A stretch of DNA of 64,000 nt. Source: Amycolatopsis sp. EV170708-02-1 (lineage in GTDB: Bacteria; Actinomycetota; Actinomycetes; Mycobacteriales; Pseudonocardiaceae). The first letter of the stretch is position 1. Every line of letters begins with the position of its first letter. The DNA lies in assembly GCF_022479115.1 (NCBI RefSeq), contig NZ_CP092497.1:1426001-1490000 (forward strand). The letters run 5' to 3'. The notes beneath the pieces were generated by a model. The model saw nothing but the letters and a program-made list of their open reading frames with translations, had not been told where the DNA came from and did not search any database. Positions 36,976 through 45,763 of this stretch are shown here, in pieces. Position numbers and translations under genes: made by a program.

Positions 36976-38229
36976 GTGTCCGAGACCTTCCTCCCCGAAC
37001 TGCCGCAGGAGTTGTGGCGCGCTGGCGCGCTGGAGCTTGCGCATGGCGTGCAGCAGTCCTTGCGGGTGATTCGGGTGGCGACTGCCGCGCTGGGGCAGTT
37101 CTTGGCGGAGATCGAGTCTCGGGGCGTCAAAGACTTGTACGGCCATGGCAGCACGGCCAGCTGGTTCGCGGAGATGGCGGGATTGTCCCGCGCCGAGGCC
37201 GGTGCGGTCGTGAAGCGGGCCATCGCCCTGAACCCCACCCGCGCTCTGGACGGCACCGAAGTCCCCGCCGTTGCTCCCGCCACCGCCGCGGTCGCCGCCG
37301 CGGGACTGATCGGGGACGAACGGATCGACCAGATCCTGGAGATCCTGAAACGGCTTCCCGCCGATACCTCTGCGGAGGATCGGGCGAAGGCGGAGAAGAT
37401 CCTCGCCGACCTCGCTCCGAATGCCGGACCCGCACAGCTCACCAAGGCCGAAGCGAACCTGCTGGGCTGGCTGGACCCCGACGGCAAGGAACCCAAAGAC
37501 CCCGAACCCAAGGAGCCACGCCGGGAAATCACCCTGGAACGCCGCAAAGACGGCTTCTGGAAACTCACCGGCCTCCTCGACGATGAAACCGGGGCTCGCA
37601 CCGCCGCCGCGTTGGAAGCGCATGCGCAGCCACGGCCAGTCGACGAATTCGGCCAAGCCGACCTGCGGATGAAGTGCGAGCGCCTGGGAGACGCCTGGGC
37701 CGACCTGCTCGATCTGGCGATCGCCTGCCCGGACCAGCCCGGGACCAGCGGCTACCGCACCTTGGTGAACGTCACCATCGGACTTGAGGAACTGAAGTCC
37801 GGTCTCGGGACCGCCTGCCTCGACTTCGTCGGCACGATGACCGCCCGCGAAGCACGGCTCGCGGCCTGCGACTGCCTGATGTTGCCGGTGGTGATGAGCG
37901 CCTCGGGTGAGCCGCTGGATATGGGACGGCTACGACGATTCGTCACCCCAGGCCAACGCAGGGCGTTGAACATTCGCGACGGTGGCTGCGCCTTCCCCGG
38001 CTGTCATCGGAAACCGAAGAACTGCCACGCCCACCACATACATCACTGGGCAGACGGAGGCCCCACAGAGCTCCGGAACTTGGTGCTGCTGTGCGGTTTC
38101 CATCACCGGCTGATTCACCACGGTGACTGGGAAGTACGTATGGCCGCCGACGGCCTACCGGAGTTCATCCCACCCCAATACCGGGATCCGCTCCGAATAC
38201 CCCGTCGTAACACCCTGCACCACGTATAG
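36976..38229 (+). CDS. DUF222/HNH endonuclease-domain protein (13E12 family), copy B
   Basis: This 417-aa paralogue of the gene at 826-2079 has an intact DUF222 region and HNH nuclease domain (GCAFPGC, NCHAHHIHHW, CGFHHRLIHH). One change falls within the HNH region itself (HIEHW in copy A, HIHHW here). Both copies being open and equal in length suggests selection or recent copying. GTG 36976 is preceded by GATGGAGG, which doubles as the end of the -10 region, so a leaderless or very short-leader mRNA is likely. Confidence 0.85.
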   Translation: MSETFLPELPQELWRAGALELAHGVQQSLRVIRVATAALGQFLAEIESRGVKDLYGHGSTASWFAEMAGLSRAEAGAVVKRAIALNPTRALDGTEVPAVAPATAAVAAAGLIGDERIDQILEILKRLPADTSAEDRAKAEKILADLAPNAGPAQLTKAEANLLGWLDPDGKEPKDPEPKEPRREITLERRKDGFWKLTGLLDDETGARTAAALEAHAQPRPVDEFGQADLRMKCERLGDAWADLLDLAIACPDQPGTSGYRTLVNVTIGLEELKSGLGTACLDFVGTMTAREARLAACDCLMLPVVMSASGEPLDMGRLRRFVTPGQRRALNIRDGGCAFPGCHRKPKNCHAHHIHHWADGGPTELRNLVLLCGFHHRLIHHGDWEVRMAADGLPEFIPPQYRDPLRIPRRNTLHHV

Positions 38230-38340
38230 GCCCGAGGAGCCCGCCGGCCACCCAGCGACGGGCCCCTCGCCATGCCCGCCAGACAAAACCTGGGCAGCCA
38301 AACCCCGGCAGCTGCCTAATAAGACCCCGCGGCCGGCCAC

Positions 38341-39279
38341 CTAAGCCGCCGAATCCCACCAGTTCAGCACCCGGGTGCCATACAGCGTCAGCCACTTCGA
38401 AGGCTCACCTGCCGCGACGTCGACCTCGAACCACACCCGCCCGGTGTGCCGGTGCGCCTGCAGCCAGGTGCCGTCCGGTTGCCGTGCGGCACGGATGCGT
38501 TCGACGGCTTCGGCCATTCGCGGATCCGGTGCCGTGCCGTCGTGCAGAGTGGCCTCGCGGAAGTAGTCGGCCGCGTTCAGTACGTCGTAGAACCAGCGGA
38601 ACGGGTATGCGAACACCGTGGTCCACGGAGCGATGACCGAACCGGTCGACAGCCGCCGGAACAGGCCGCGCTCCAGCAGATACTCCTCGCCCGAGTGTCG
38701 CGCGGCCCGCGAATCGGGAGTCCCGCCGGTGGCGGTCTCGAAGGCGAGCAGGCCCTTGAGCGAATTCAACGTCGAGTGCACGGACGAACGTCGTGAACCC
38801 GAGACCCATTCGCAGTTCCAGCCGCCGTCGGGCTGCTGACGCTCCGAGAACCACGAGGCGAGCGGGGCGACGTCGGCGCCGAGCCACAGGCCGTTCGCGA
38901 GGGTCCACGCGTTGATGCAGCAATCGACCTCGCCGCCCCAGTACGGGAGATCGTCGTACTCCCACCGGCTGTTCCGCGCGAGGAGCTCGGCGGTCCCGGC
39001 AAGGACGGCGGCGTCCATGCCCCACTCCCGCAGGGTGTTCAGTGACCACGTCGTCGCCGTCCACGGCTGCCCGTCCTCCTGCCCGGTGAATCCGGCGGGG
39101 AAGAACGCGCCGCCCGCCCACTGACCATCCGGGTCCTGGTGGGCGAGCAGACGCGCGCCGAAGCCTTCGGTCGAGATCCGTGCCCGCGTCGCCTCCCAGA
39201 CCTCGGGCGGTTCGTGCGCGAGGTCGCGTTCCACCTGCCAGCGCAGGGCGGGATCGGAGTCGAGCAGCCACGGGATCAT
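38341..39279 (-). CDS. Terpene-cyclase-like alpha/alpha-barrel protein
   Basis: The 312-aa soluble protein has repeating helical units with QW-like motifs (HQDPDGQW, RQPDGTW, RQQPDGGW), as in squalene cyclase/prenyltransferase barrels. I see no DXDD catalytic motif, so triterpene cyclisation is unlikely. The start (ATG 39279) is only 10 bp after the hpaI stop, making it the apparent last gene of the hydroxyphenylacetate operon. A role there is unknown. Reading upstream to 39420 overlaps hpaI and is rejected. Confidence 0.7.
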   Translation of the reverse strand: MIPWLLDSDPALRWQVERDLAHEPPEVWEATRARISTEGFGARLLAHQDPDGQWAGGAFFPAGFTGQEDGQPWTATTWSLNTLREWGMDAAVLAGTAELLARNSRWEYDDLPYWGGEVDCCINAWTLANGLWLGADVAPLASWFSERQQPDGGWNCEWVSGSRRSSVHSTLNSLKGLLAFETATGGTPDSRAARHSGEEYLLERGLFRRLSTGSVIAPWTTVFAYPFRWFYDVLNAADYFREATLHDGTAPDPRMAEAVERIRAARQPDGTWLQAHRHTGRVWFEVDVAAGEPSKWLTLYGTRVLNWWDSAA

Positions 39280-39289
39280 GCCCAAGACC

Positions 39290-40057
39290 TTAGGCGTGAT
39301 GCCGCCGCGCGAGCGCCTCCGAACCCTGGGCGAGCAGCGTGACATCGGCGCCGACCAGGACGAACGAGGCACCGGCGTCGAGGTAGCGCTGCGCCTGCGC
39401 CGGGTCGAACGCGTTGACACCGACCGGTTTCCCCTGCGCGCGGACGGCCTCGAACGTGCTCAGCACGGCCGAGGTGACATCGGGGTGCGTCTGCTTTCCG
39501 AGCAGGCCCATCGAGGCGGCCAGGTCGGACGGTCCGACGAACACCCCGTCGACGCCGTCGACAGCGGCGATCTCGGCGGCGGCCGTGACCCCCGCCGTCG
39601 ACTCGATCTGGACGAACAGCGACGTGAACTCCTCGGCCTTCGCGAGGTAGTCCTCGACCCGGTTCCAGCGCGCGGACCTCGACAGAGCGCTGCCGACACC
39701 TCGCACGCCTCGCGGCGGATAGCGAACGGCCCGGACGACGGCTTCCGCCTGCTCCGCGCTGTCGACCATGGGCACCAACAGGTTCTGCGCGCCGAGGTCG
39801 AGCAGCTGTTTCAGCGCGACCGCGTCACCGGACGGAGCGCGCACTACGGGCGTGATCGGATAGGCGGCGATCGTCTGCAGCAGCGACTGCACGGTTTCGA
39901 GCCCAGCGGGGGAATGCTCGGTGTCGACGAGCAGCCAGTCGAGCCCGGAGCCCGCGCAGATCTCGGCGACTACCGGGCTGCCCGACGTGACCCACATGCC
40001 GATCCGCGGAGTCTCGGCCAGCTGATCCCGGAACGGCGGGTCTAGACGAAGCGGCAC
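39290..40057 (-). CDS. hpaI: 4-hydroxy-2-oxoheptane-1,7-dioate aldolase
   Basis: The 255-aa HpcH/HpaI-family class II aldolase has IGMWVTSG, catalytic histidine in VDTEHSP (about 45), metal-ligand glutamate in QIESTAG and aspartate in GPSDLAAS. It splits 4-hydroxy-2-oxoheptanedioate to pyruvate and succinate semialdehyde, the last step of homoprotocatechuate meta-cleavage. GTG 40057 overlaps the hydratase gene by 16 bp. Confidence 0.9.
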   Translation of the reverse strand: MPLRLDPPFRDQLAETPRIGMWVTSGSPVVAEICAGSGLDWLLVDTEHSPAGLETVQSLLQTIAAYPITPVVRAPSGDAVALKQLLDLGAQNLLVPMVDSAEQAEAVVRAVRYPPRGVRGVGSALSRSARWNRVEDYLAKAEEFTSLFVQIESTAGVTAAAEIAAVDGVDGVFVGPSDLAASMGLLGKQTHPDVTSAVLSTFEAVRAQGKPVGVNAFDPAQAQRYLDAGASFVLVGADVTLLAQGSEALARRHHA

Positions 40058-40827
40058 GTGATCGCCCCCAGATCCCGGTAGTCGGCGGTCACGGTGTCGC
40101 CGGGGTGCACCCACATCGGCCGCGTGAACGAACCGGCCAGCACGATGTCGCCCGGGTCGAGCTTGTCACCGTGCTGGGCGAGTTTGTTCGCCAGCCAGGC
40201 GACACCGTTCGCGGGATGGTTCAGCACCGCGGCCGCGACCCCGGACTCCTCGATGGTCTCGTTGCGGTACAACAGCGCCGAAACCCAGCGCAGGTCGACG
40301 GCGTCCACGGCGACCGGGGTGCCGCCGTAGACCATCCCGCCCATGGCCGCGTTGTCGCTGATCGTGTCCACGATGGTCCGCCCCGCCATCTCGATACGCG
40401 ACGACAGGATCTCCAGCGCGGGCACGACGTACTCGGTCGCCCGCAGCACGTCGAACACCGTGGTGCCCGGTCCGGCGAGGGAGTCACGGAGCACGAAGGC
40501 CAGCTCGACCTCGATGCGCACGTTCGAGAACCGGCCGTGCTCGATCACGGAACCGTTCTCGAACACCATGTCCGCGAAGATGGCGCCGTAATCGGGTTCG
40601 GTGATCCCCGTCGCGGCCTGCATGACCTTCGAGGTGAGCCCGATCTTGCGGCCGACCGGCCGGCGCCCCGCCGCGATCCCTCGCCGCCGCCATTCGTTCT
40701 GCACGGCGTACGAGTCCTCGACGGTCATGTCCGGATAGCGCGCCGTCAGCAGTGGGATCGTCTCCCGTGCCTCCTCCGCGGCCGCCAGTTCGTCGGCGAT
40801 CGCGGTGATCGTTTCCTGTTCGAGCAT
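40042..40827 (-). CDS. hpaH: 2-oxohept-4-ene-1,7-dioate hydratase
   Basis: The 261-aa fumarylacetoacetate-hydrolase-superfamily hydratase has metal ligands in RIEVELAF (about E106, E108) and the GRKIGLTSKVMQ segment typical of HpaH/MhpD. It adds water to the oxoheptenedioate, giving the substrate of HpaI. It starts nine bases after the hpaD stop. Confidence 0.9.
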   Translation of the reverse strand: MLEQETITAIADELAAAEEARETIPLLTARYPDMTVEDSYAVQNEWRRRGIAAGRRPVGRKIGLTSKVMQAATGITEPDYGAIFADMVFENGSVIEHGRFSNVRIEVELAFVLRDSLAGPGTTVFDVLRATEYVVPALEILSSRIEMAGRTIVDTISDNAAMGGMVYGGTPVAVDAVDLRWVSALLYRNETIEESGVAAAVLNHPANGVAWLANKLAQHGDKLDPGDIVLAGSFTRPMWVHPGDTVTADYRDLGAITCRFV

Positions 40828-40836
40828 CTCTCCGCC

Positions 40837-41930
40837 TCAGAGCTGGTTGCCGAGTTTGTACTCGCCCTGTTTCCAGGCCGGCAGCTCGCCTTCGTCGTCG
40901 CCCTTGCGGGTGTAGGAGAAGCCGTCGGCGCCGATGGTGACCTCCAGCTCGCTGTCGTCGGTCCGCGCGACGACGGGTTGCGGCTTGCCGTCGAGGTCGA
41001 GCACCAGCGAGGCGTCGGTGTACCAGGACGGGACCACCGGCGTGCCCCACCAGTCGCGGCGCTGGTTGTCGTGCACGTCCCAGGTGACGACCGGGTTGTC
41101 CGGGTCGCCGGTGTAGTAGTCCTGCGTGTAGATCTCGACGCGGTGCCCGTCGGGGTCGCGCAGGTACAGGTAGAACGCGTTCGAGACGCCGTGCCTGCCC
41201 GGCCCGCGCTCGATGTGGTCCGACATCCGCAGCGAGCCGAGTTTGTCGCAAATGGACAGGATGTTGTGCTTCTCGTGCGTGGCGAAGGCGACGTGGTGCA
41301 TCCGCGGCCCGTCACCGCCGGTCATCGCGGTGTCGTGTACGGTCGGCTTGCGGCGCATCCAGGCCGCGTAGGTGGTGCCTTGTTCGTCCTGGATGTCTTC
41401 GGTGACCCGGAAGTTGAGGTCTTCCATATGCTTCACCGCGAGCGGGACGTCCGGGGTGACCTGGTTGAAATGGTCGAGCCGCACCAGCGCGCCCGGAACA
41501 TGCAGGTCGTAGCGCCAGCTGAGCCTGTCGACGTGCTGGACGTCGTGGAAGAACTCGAGCGGGAAGCCGAGCGGGTCCTGCACCCGCACCGAGTCCCCGA
41601 TGCCCTTCGTGTAGCCGTCCGGACGGCGTTCGACCCGGCAGCCCAGCTCCGTGTAGAACGCGACGGCCTTGTCCAGATCCTCGGGGACCGGACGCGGTAG
41701 GAGAACGCCGCGACGGCGGCGACGGGGCCTTGGCGCAGGACGAGGTTGTGGTGGATGAACTCGTCGATCGTGCGGAGGCTGACCGTGGTCTCGTCCTCTT
41801 CGGTCACCGTCAAGCCCAGCACGTCGGCGTAGAACGCGCGCGAACGCGCCAGATCGGTGACGACGAGTTCCATGTACGCGCAGCGCAGGACGTCCGGCGG
41901 CGGCGATTTCGGGGTGGGGATCGGCTTCAT
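40837..41930 (-). pseudogene. hpaD: Frameshifted homoprotocatechuate 2,3-dioxygenase
   Basis: This type I extradiol dioxygenase cleaves 3,4-dihydroxyphenylacetate. Iron ligands fit H in VRLDHFN, H in MHHVAFATHE and E in RVEIYTQDYY, all in the downstream frame. The N-terminal domain (CAYMELVVTDLARSRAFYADV) runs until AAFSYRV and then shifts at about 41681-41690. The next frame resumes with PEDLDKAVAFY and GFPLEFFHDVQHV. Adding one base to the CCCC run restores about 364 aa, the length of the Brevibacterium enzyme. As the only ring-cleavage gene here, a true loss would block the pathway, so check for sequencing error first. Confidence 0.88.
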
Positions 41931-41954
41931 TGCGTCATCCTTCGTGGAACGGGC

Positions 41955-43460
41955 TCAGCCCTTGCCGAAGGCGGGGTTGTGCACCTCGCCGAGATTGATG
42001 TGCACCGCCTGCTGGTCGGTGTAGAAGTCGATCGAGCGGTAGCCGCCCTCGTGCCCCAGCCCGGACGCCTTCACCCCGCCGAAGGGCGTGCGCAGATCGC
42101 GGACGTTGTTCGAGTTCAGCCACACCATGCCCGCCTCGACGGACTGCGCGAAGTTGTGCGCCCGCTTGAGATCGTTGGTCCAGACGTAGGCCGCGAGCCC
42201 GTACTTCGTGTTGTTCGCGAGCTCCAGCGCCTCTTCTTCGCTGTCGAACGGCGTGATCGCGACGACCGGGCCGAAGATCTCCTCCTGGAAGATCCGGGCG
42301 TCCGGTTTGACGTCGGCGAACACCGTCGGTGCCACGTAGTTCCCGGTCGGGAAACCGTCCGGACGGCCGCCGCCCGCGACGAGCCTGCCCTCGGTCTTGC
42401 CGATCTCGATGTACTTCATGACCTTGTCGTAGTGCTCGGGGTGCACCAGCGCGCCGACCTCGGTCGTTGGGTCGCTCGGGTCGCCCACCTTGACCCGCTT
42501 GGCCTGCGCGGCGTAGCGCTCGACGAACTCGTCGTAGATCGCGCGCTCGACCAGGATCCGGCTGCCCGCGGTGCAGCGTTCGCCGTTGAGGGAGAACACG
42601 CCGAAGATCGTCGCGTCGATCGCGGTCTCCAGATCGGCGTCGGCGAAGACGATGGCGGGGGACTTGCCGCCCAGCTCCATCGACAGTCCTTTGAGGAACG
42701 GCGCCGCGTTGCCGAAGATCAGGCTGCCGGTGCCGCTCTCGCCGGTGAACGAGATCAGCGGGACGTCCGGGTGCTTCACCAGCGCGTCGCCGGCGTCCTC
42801 ACCGAAACCGTTGACGAGGTTGAACACGCCCGGCGGCAGCCCTGCCTCCTCGAAGATCTCGGCCCACAGCGACGCGGAGAGCGGGGTGAACTCCGCGGGC
42901 TTGAGCACGACGGTGTTGCCGGTCGCCAGCGCGGGCGCGAGCTTCCACGACTCCAGCATGAACGGCGTGTTCCACGGCGTGATCAGCCCGGCGACACCGA
43001 TCGGCTTGCGGTTGACGTAGTTCACCTGGCGGCCGGGCACCTTGTAGGTGTCGTCGGCCTGCGCGACGATCAGGTCGGCGAAGAACCGGAAGTTCTCCGC
43101 CGCCCGGCGCGCCTGGCCCAGCGCCTGCGAGATCGGCAGCCCCGAGTCGAAGCTCTCCAGCGCGGCCAGCCGCTTGTCCCGCGACTCGACGAGATCGGCG
43201 ATGCGGTTGAGCACACGGGAGCGCTCGCGCGGCAGCAGCTTCGGCCAAGGCCCCTCGGTGAACGCCTTCCGCGCGGCGGCGACGGCGCGGTCGATATCGG
43301 CCTTCTTTCCCGCGGCGGCCTGGACGTAGACGTCGTTGGTCACCGGGTCGAGCACGTCGAAGACGGCACCGTCGACCGAATCGGCGAGTTCGCCGCCGAT
43401 GTAGTGCCGGATCCGCTCCGGGACACCGTCCGGGATCGGCCGGGGAGTGGTGGTGGTCAA
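41955..43460 (-). CDS. hpaE: 5-carboxymethyl-2-hydroxymuconate semialdehyde dehydrogenase
   Basis: The 501-aa aldehyde dehydrogenase has catalytic glutamate in ELGGKSPA and catalytic cysteine in NGERCTAGS, plus the C-terminal PFGGVKASGLGHEGG motif shared by HpaE-type enzymes. It oxidises the ring-cleavage semialdehyde with NAD+. The start appears to be TTG 43460, seven bases after GAGGAGGG; no ATG or GTG fits the N-terminus as well. It lies 16 bp after the gntR gene. Confidence 0.9.
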   Translation of the reverse strand: MTTTTPRPIPDGVPERIRHYIGGELADSVDGAVFDVLDPVTNDVYVQAAAGKKADIDRAVAAARKAFTEGPWPKLLPRERSRVLNRIADLVESRDKRLAALESFDSGLPISQALGQARRAAENFRFFADLIVAQADDTYKVPGRQVNYVNRKPIGVAGLITPWNTPFMLESWKLAPALATGNTVVLKPAEFTPLSASLWAEIFEEAGLPPGVFNLVNGFGEDAGDALVKHPDVPLISFTGESGTGSLIFGNAAPFLKGLSMELGGKSPAIVFADADLETAIDATIFGVFSLNGERCTAGSRILVERAIYDEFVERYAAQAKRVKVGDPSDPTTEVGALVHPEHYDKVMKYIEIGKTEGRLVAGGGRPDGFPTGNYVAPTVFADVKPDARIFQEEIFGPVVAITPFDSEEEALELANNTKYGLAAYVWTNDLKRAHNFAQSVEAGMVWLNSNNVRDLRTPFGGVKASGLGHEGGYRSIDFYTDQQAVHINLGEVHNPAFGKG

Positions 43461-43476
43461 GACTAGCCCTCCTCAG

Positions 43477-44148
43477 TCAGCGGTTCGCGCGCTCTCGAGC
43501 GTCCAAAAAGGCCTGCATGGTGGCCCAGCGGTGATTGCGCGCGGCGAATTCGATGTCGAGCGGGTCGGCCTTCTCGGTGATCAGCCGGAGGATCTCTTCG
43601 TGTTCCTCGACCGACCGGTGCGCGCGGTCGGGCACGAACGCGAACGTGGAGTCGCGCAGCCCGGACAGCCGGGTCCAGCCCTGGTGCACGAGGTCGAGGA
43701 TCTGCGGGTTGGGGCAGCATGCGAAGAGCAGCGAGTGGAACTGCTGGTTCAGCGCGGTGAACTCGTGCGCGTCGAAGTGGTCCAGCAGCGCGATCATGCG
43801 CTCGTTCACCCGGCGCGCCCGCGCGATGTTCTCTTCGGGCAGCTGCGGTGCGGACAGCGCGGTGGCGACGCCTTCGACGACGCCGAGGGTCTGCATCGCG
43901 TGGACGTACTCGTTCTGGTCCACCATCGCCACCCGCGCGCCGACGTTGCGCTCGAAGGTCACCAGCCGTTCGGCCTCCAGCCGCCGGATCGCCTCGCGCA
44001 CCGGGACGACGCTCATGTCGAGCGCGCCCGCGATCTCGGCGAGCACCAGCCGGTAGCCGGGTCCGTACTCGTGCCGGGCGATCCGCTCCCGCAGCCACTC
44101 GTAGGCGATTTCGGACTTGCTGGTCGTCTTCACTGCTTCTTCTGCCAT
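43477..44148 (-). CDS. GntR-family (FCD) regulator of the hpa operon
   Basis: The 223-aa regulator has an N-terminal winged helix (LAEIAGALDMSVVPVREAIRRLEAERLV) and a C-terminal all-helical FCD ligand domain with histidines (NQQFHSLLF, ARNHRWATM) that usually bind a metal. It overlaps the HpaG-RraA gene by 19 bp, so it is made from the operon it probably controls. A palindrome of the FadR-type form T-N-GT-N2-AC-N-A lies before the hpaC divergon, and a near match before this operon. Confidence 0.82.
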   Translation of the reverse strand: MAEEAVKTTSKSEIAYEWLRERIARHEYGPGYRLVLAEIAGALDMSVVPVREAIRRLEAERLVTFERNVGARVAMVDQNEYVHAMQTLGVVEGVATALSAPQLPEENIARARRVNERMIALLDHFDAHEFTALNQQFHSLLFACCPNPQILDLVHQGWTRLSGLRDSTFAFVPDRAHRSVEEHEEILRLITEKADPLDIEFAARNHRWATMQAFLDARERANR

Positions 44149-45614
44149 GCCTCATACCTTTCCCGCCACAACGGGTTCAGCGGGAAGAGCCCCTCGATCG
44201 GGCGGCCCTGTCCGACCTGCTCGGCGATCCAGGAGTCTTCGTCCTCCTGGACGAGCGCCGCGTCGGCGATCTCATCGGCCAGTGACGGCGGGATGACGAC
44301 CACGCCGTCGTCGTCGCCGACGATGATGTCGCCGGGCAGCACGGTGGCCCCGCCGCAGGCGACCGCGACGTCGGTGTCCCACGGCACGTGCTTGCGGCCG
44401 AGGACCGCCGGATGCGGGCCCTGCGAGAACACGGGAAGCCCGGTCGCGGCGACGGCGTCGAAGTCGCGGACCCCGCCGTCGGTGATCACGCCGGCGGCGC
44501 CGAGGTACCGCGCCCGCAAGGCCAGGATGTCGCCGAGCGTGCCGGATCCCTTGTCGCCGCGTGCTTCGATGACGATCACCTCGCCGGCGCCGACCGAGTC
44601 GAAGAGGCGTTTCTGGGCGTTGTAGCCGCCGCCGTGGGATTTGAAGAGGTCCTCGCGGTTCGGGACGAAACGCAGCGTCCGAGCCGTGCCGACGACCTTC
44701 GAGCCGGGCAGATTGGGACGCACGCCGTCGATCGCGACGTTGTTCAGCCCGCGCTTGCGCAGCTGGGCGGACAAACCCGCGACGGGCGCGCGAAGGAGCT
44801 TGGCCCGCAGTTCCTCGCTGAGCGCGGGAGCGCCCTCCTCGGCAGGTTCCTCGGCGGGCGTTCCCCAAGCTTCGGCGCGCTGCTTGTCGTCGACCTCGGG
44901 CAGGCCGCCGATGTCCGAAAAGGACCGGATTCCCTGGGTGACGGTGGTGTGGAGCCGTCCGCTGCTGACGGACGTGCCGGGAACGTCCACTTCGACCACG
45001 ACGACGTCGCCGGGGGAGACCACGGTCGAGCCCGCCGGGGTCCCGGTGAGGATGACGTCGCCCGGTTCGAGCGTGAAGTGCTGGGAGAGATCGGAAACGA
45101 ACTGCCGCAAGGGGAACAGCAGCCCGACCGTGGTGTCCTCCTGCGCCAGATCGCCGTTCACCCACGTGCGGACGCGCAGCGACGAGGGGTCGACGTCGCG
45201 CGCGTCGATGAGGCCGGGGCCGAGCGGGGTGTAGCCGTCGCCGCCCTTGGACCGGACGTTGGAGCCCTTGTCCGCGGTGCGCAGGTCGTAGAGGCCGAAG
45301 TCGTTCGCGGCGGTGACCGCCGCGACGTGGTCCCACGCCTGGTCCGGTTTGACCCACCGGGCCGCGGTGCCGATGACCAGCGCGATCTCGCCTTCGAAGG
45401 CCAGCAGTTCGGTCCCCGCCGGCCGTTCGACCGTGCCGCCGGACGTGCCGAGCGAGCTCGACGGCTTGAAGAAGTATGACGGGTTCGCCGGTCGCCGACC
45501 GCGCTGCTCCGCGCGCGACGCGTAGCTCAGATGGACGGCGATGATCTTGCCCGGCCGGGTGCCCAACGGACCGGACCCGCGGCCGGAAGGCGATGCTGCC
45601 TCGTAAGTGCCCAT
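44130..45614 (-). CDS. hpaG: HpaG-type isomerase/decarboxylase fused to an RraA-like domain
   Basis: This is a 494-aa two-domain protein. Residues ~20-235 form a fumarylacetoacetate-hydrolase fold (FEGEIALVIG, DLRTADKGSN, LTGTPAGS), expected to decarboxylate and isomerise the C8 intermediate after HpaE. A Pro/Glu-rich linker (~250-270) leads to an RraA/HMG-aldolase-like domain at about 275-490 with ILALRARYLGAAGVITDGGVRD and VPWDTDVAVACGG. The GVRD acidic residue binds metal in aldolases of this family. The second domain may act on an oxo-acid intermediate. ATG 45614 is the operon's first start, 38 bp from the operator-like site at 45652. Confidence 0.85.
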   Translation of the reverse strand: MGTYEAASPSGRGSGPLGTRPGKIIAVHLSYASRAEQRGRRPANPSYFFKPSSSLGTSGGTVERPAGTELLAFEGEIALVIGTAARWVKPDQAWDHVAAVTAANDFGLYDLRTADKGSNVRSKGGDGYTPLGPGLIDARDVDPSSLRVRTWVNGDLAQEDTTVGLLFPLRQFVSDLSQHFTLEPGDVILTGTPAGSTVVSPGDVVVVEVDVPGTSVSSGRLHTTVTQGIRSFSDIGGLPEVDDKQRAEAWGTPAEEPAEEGAPALSEELRAKLLRAPVAGLSAQLRKRGLNNVAIDGVRPNLPGSKVVGTARTLRFVPNREDLFKSHGGGYNAQKRLFDSVGAGEVIVIEARGDKGSGTLGDILALRARYLGAAGVITDGGVRDFDAVAATGLPVFSQGPHPAVLGRKHVPWDTDVAVACGGATVLPGDIIVGDDDGVVVIPPSLADEIADAALVQEDEDSWIAEQVGQGRPIEGLFPLNPLWRERYEAWQKKQ

Positions 45615-45651
45615 GTTCCCCTGAATCCTCGACCCTTGCTTCGTATCTAAT

Positions 45652-45663
45652 AACGTATATGAT
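45652..45663. promoter_or_regulatory. GntR-type operator before the hpaG operon
   Basis: AACGTATATGAT matches the perfect palindrome ATCGTATACGAT (48225-48236) at 10 of 12 positions. It sits in the AT-rich gap between the divergent hpaG and transporter genes. It may let one regulator control both halves of the pathway. Confidence 0.5.
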
Positions 45664-45763
45664 TCCGTGCCACAGTGGCAAGACGGTCACCGAGTGGCTT
45701 TCGCCTCGCCCGGCTTCCCCTGCGGGCCGCCACTCGCGTCAGGCCTATGTCAAAGGAGTCAAG

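Larger units (their letters stand above)
36893..38279 (+). repeat. Duplicated DUF222/HNH unit, copy B
   Basis: This copy matches 775-2163 in inverted orientation. It includes the upstream ATCAC-CTTCAGTGTTGTT block, the SOS palindrome, the entire gene and the downstream GC hairpin (38232-38268). Similarity ends within a few bases of both stated limits. Inverted copies 36 kb apart are potential sites for chromosomal inversion by homologous recombination. Confidence 0.75.
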
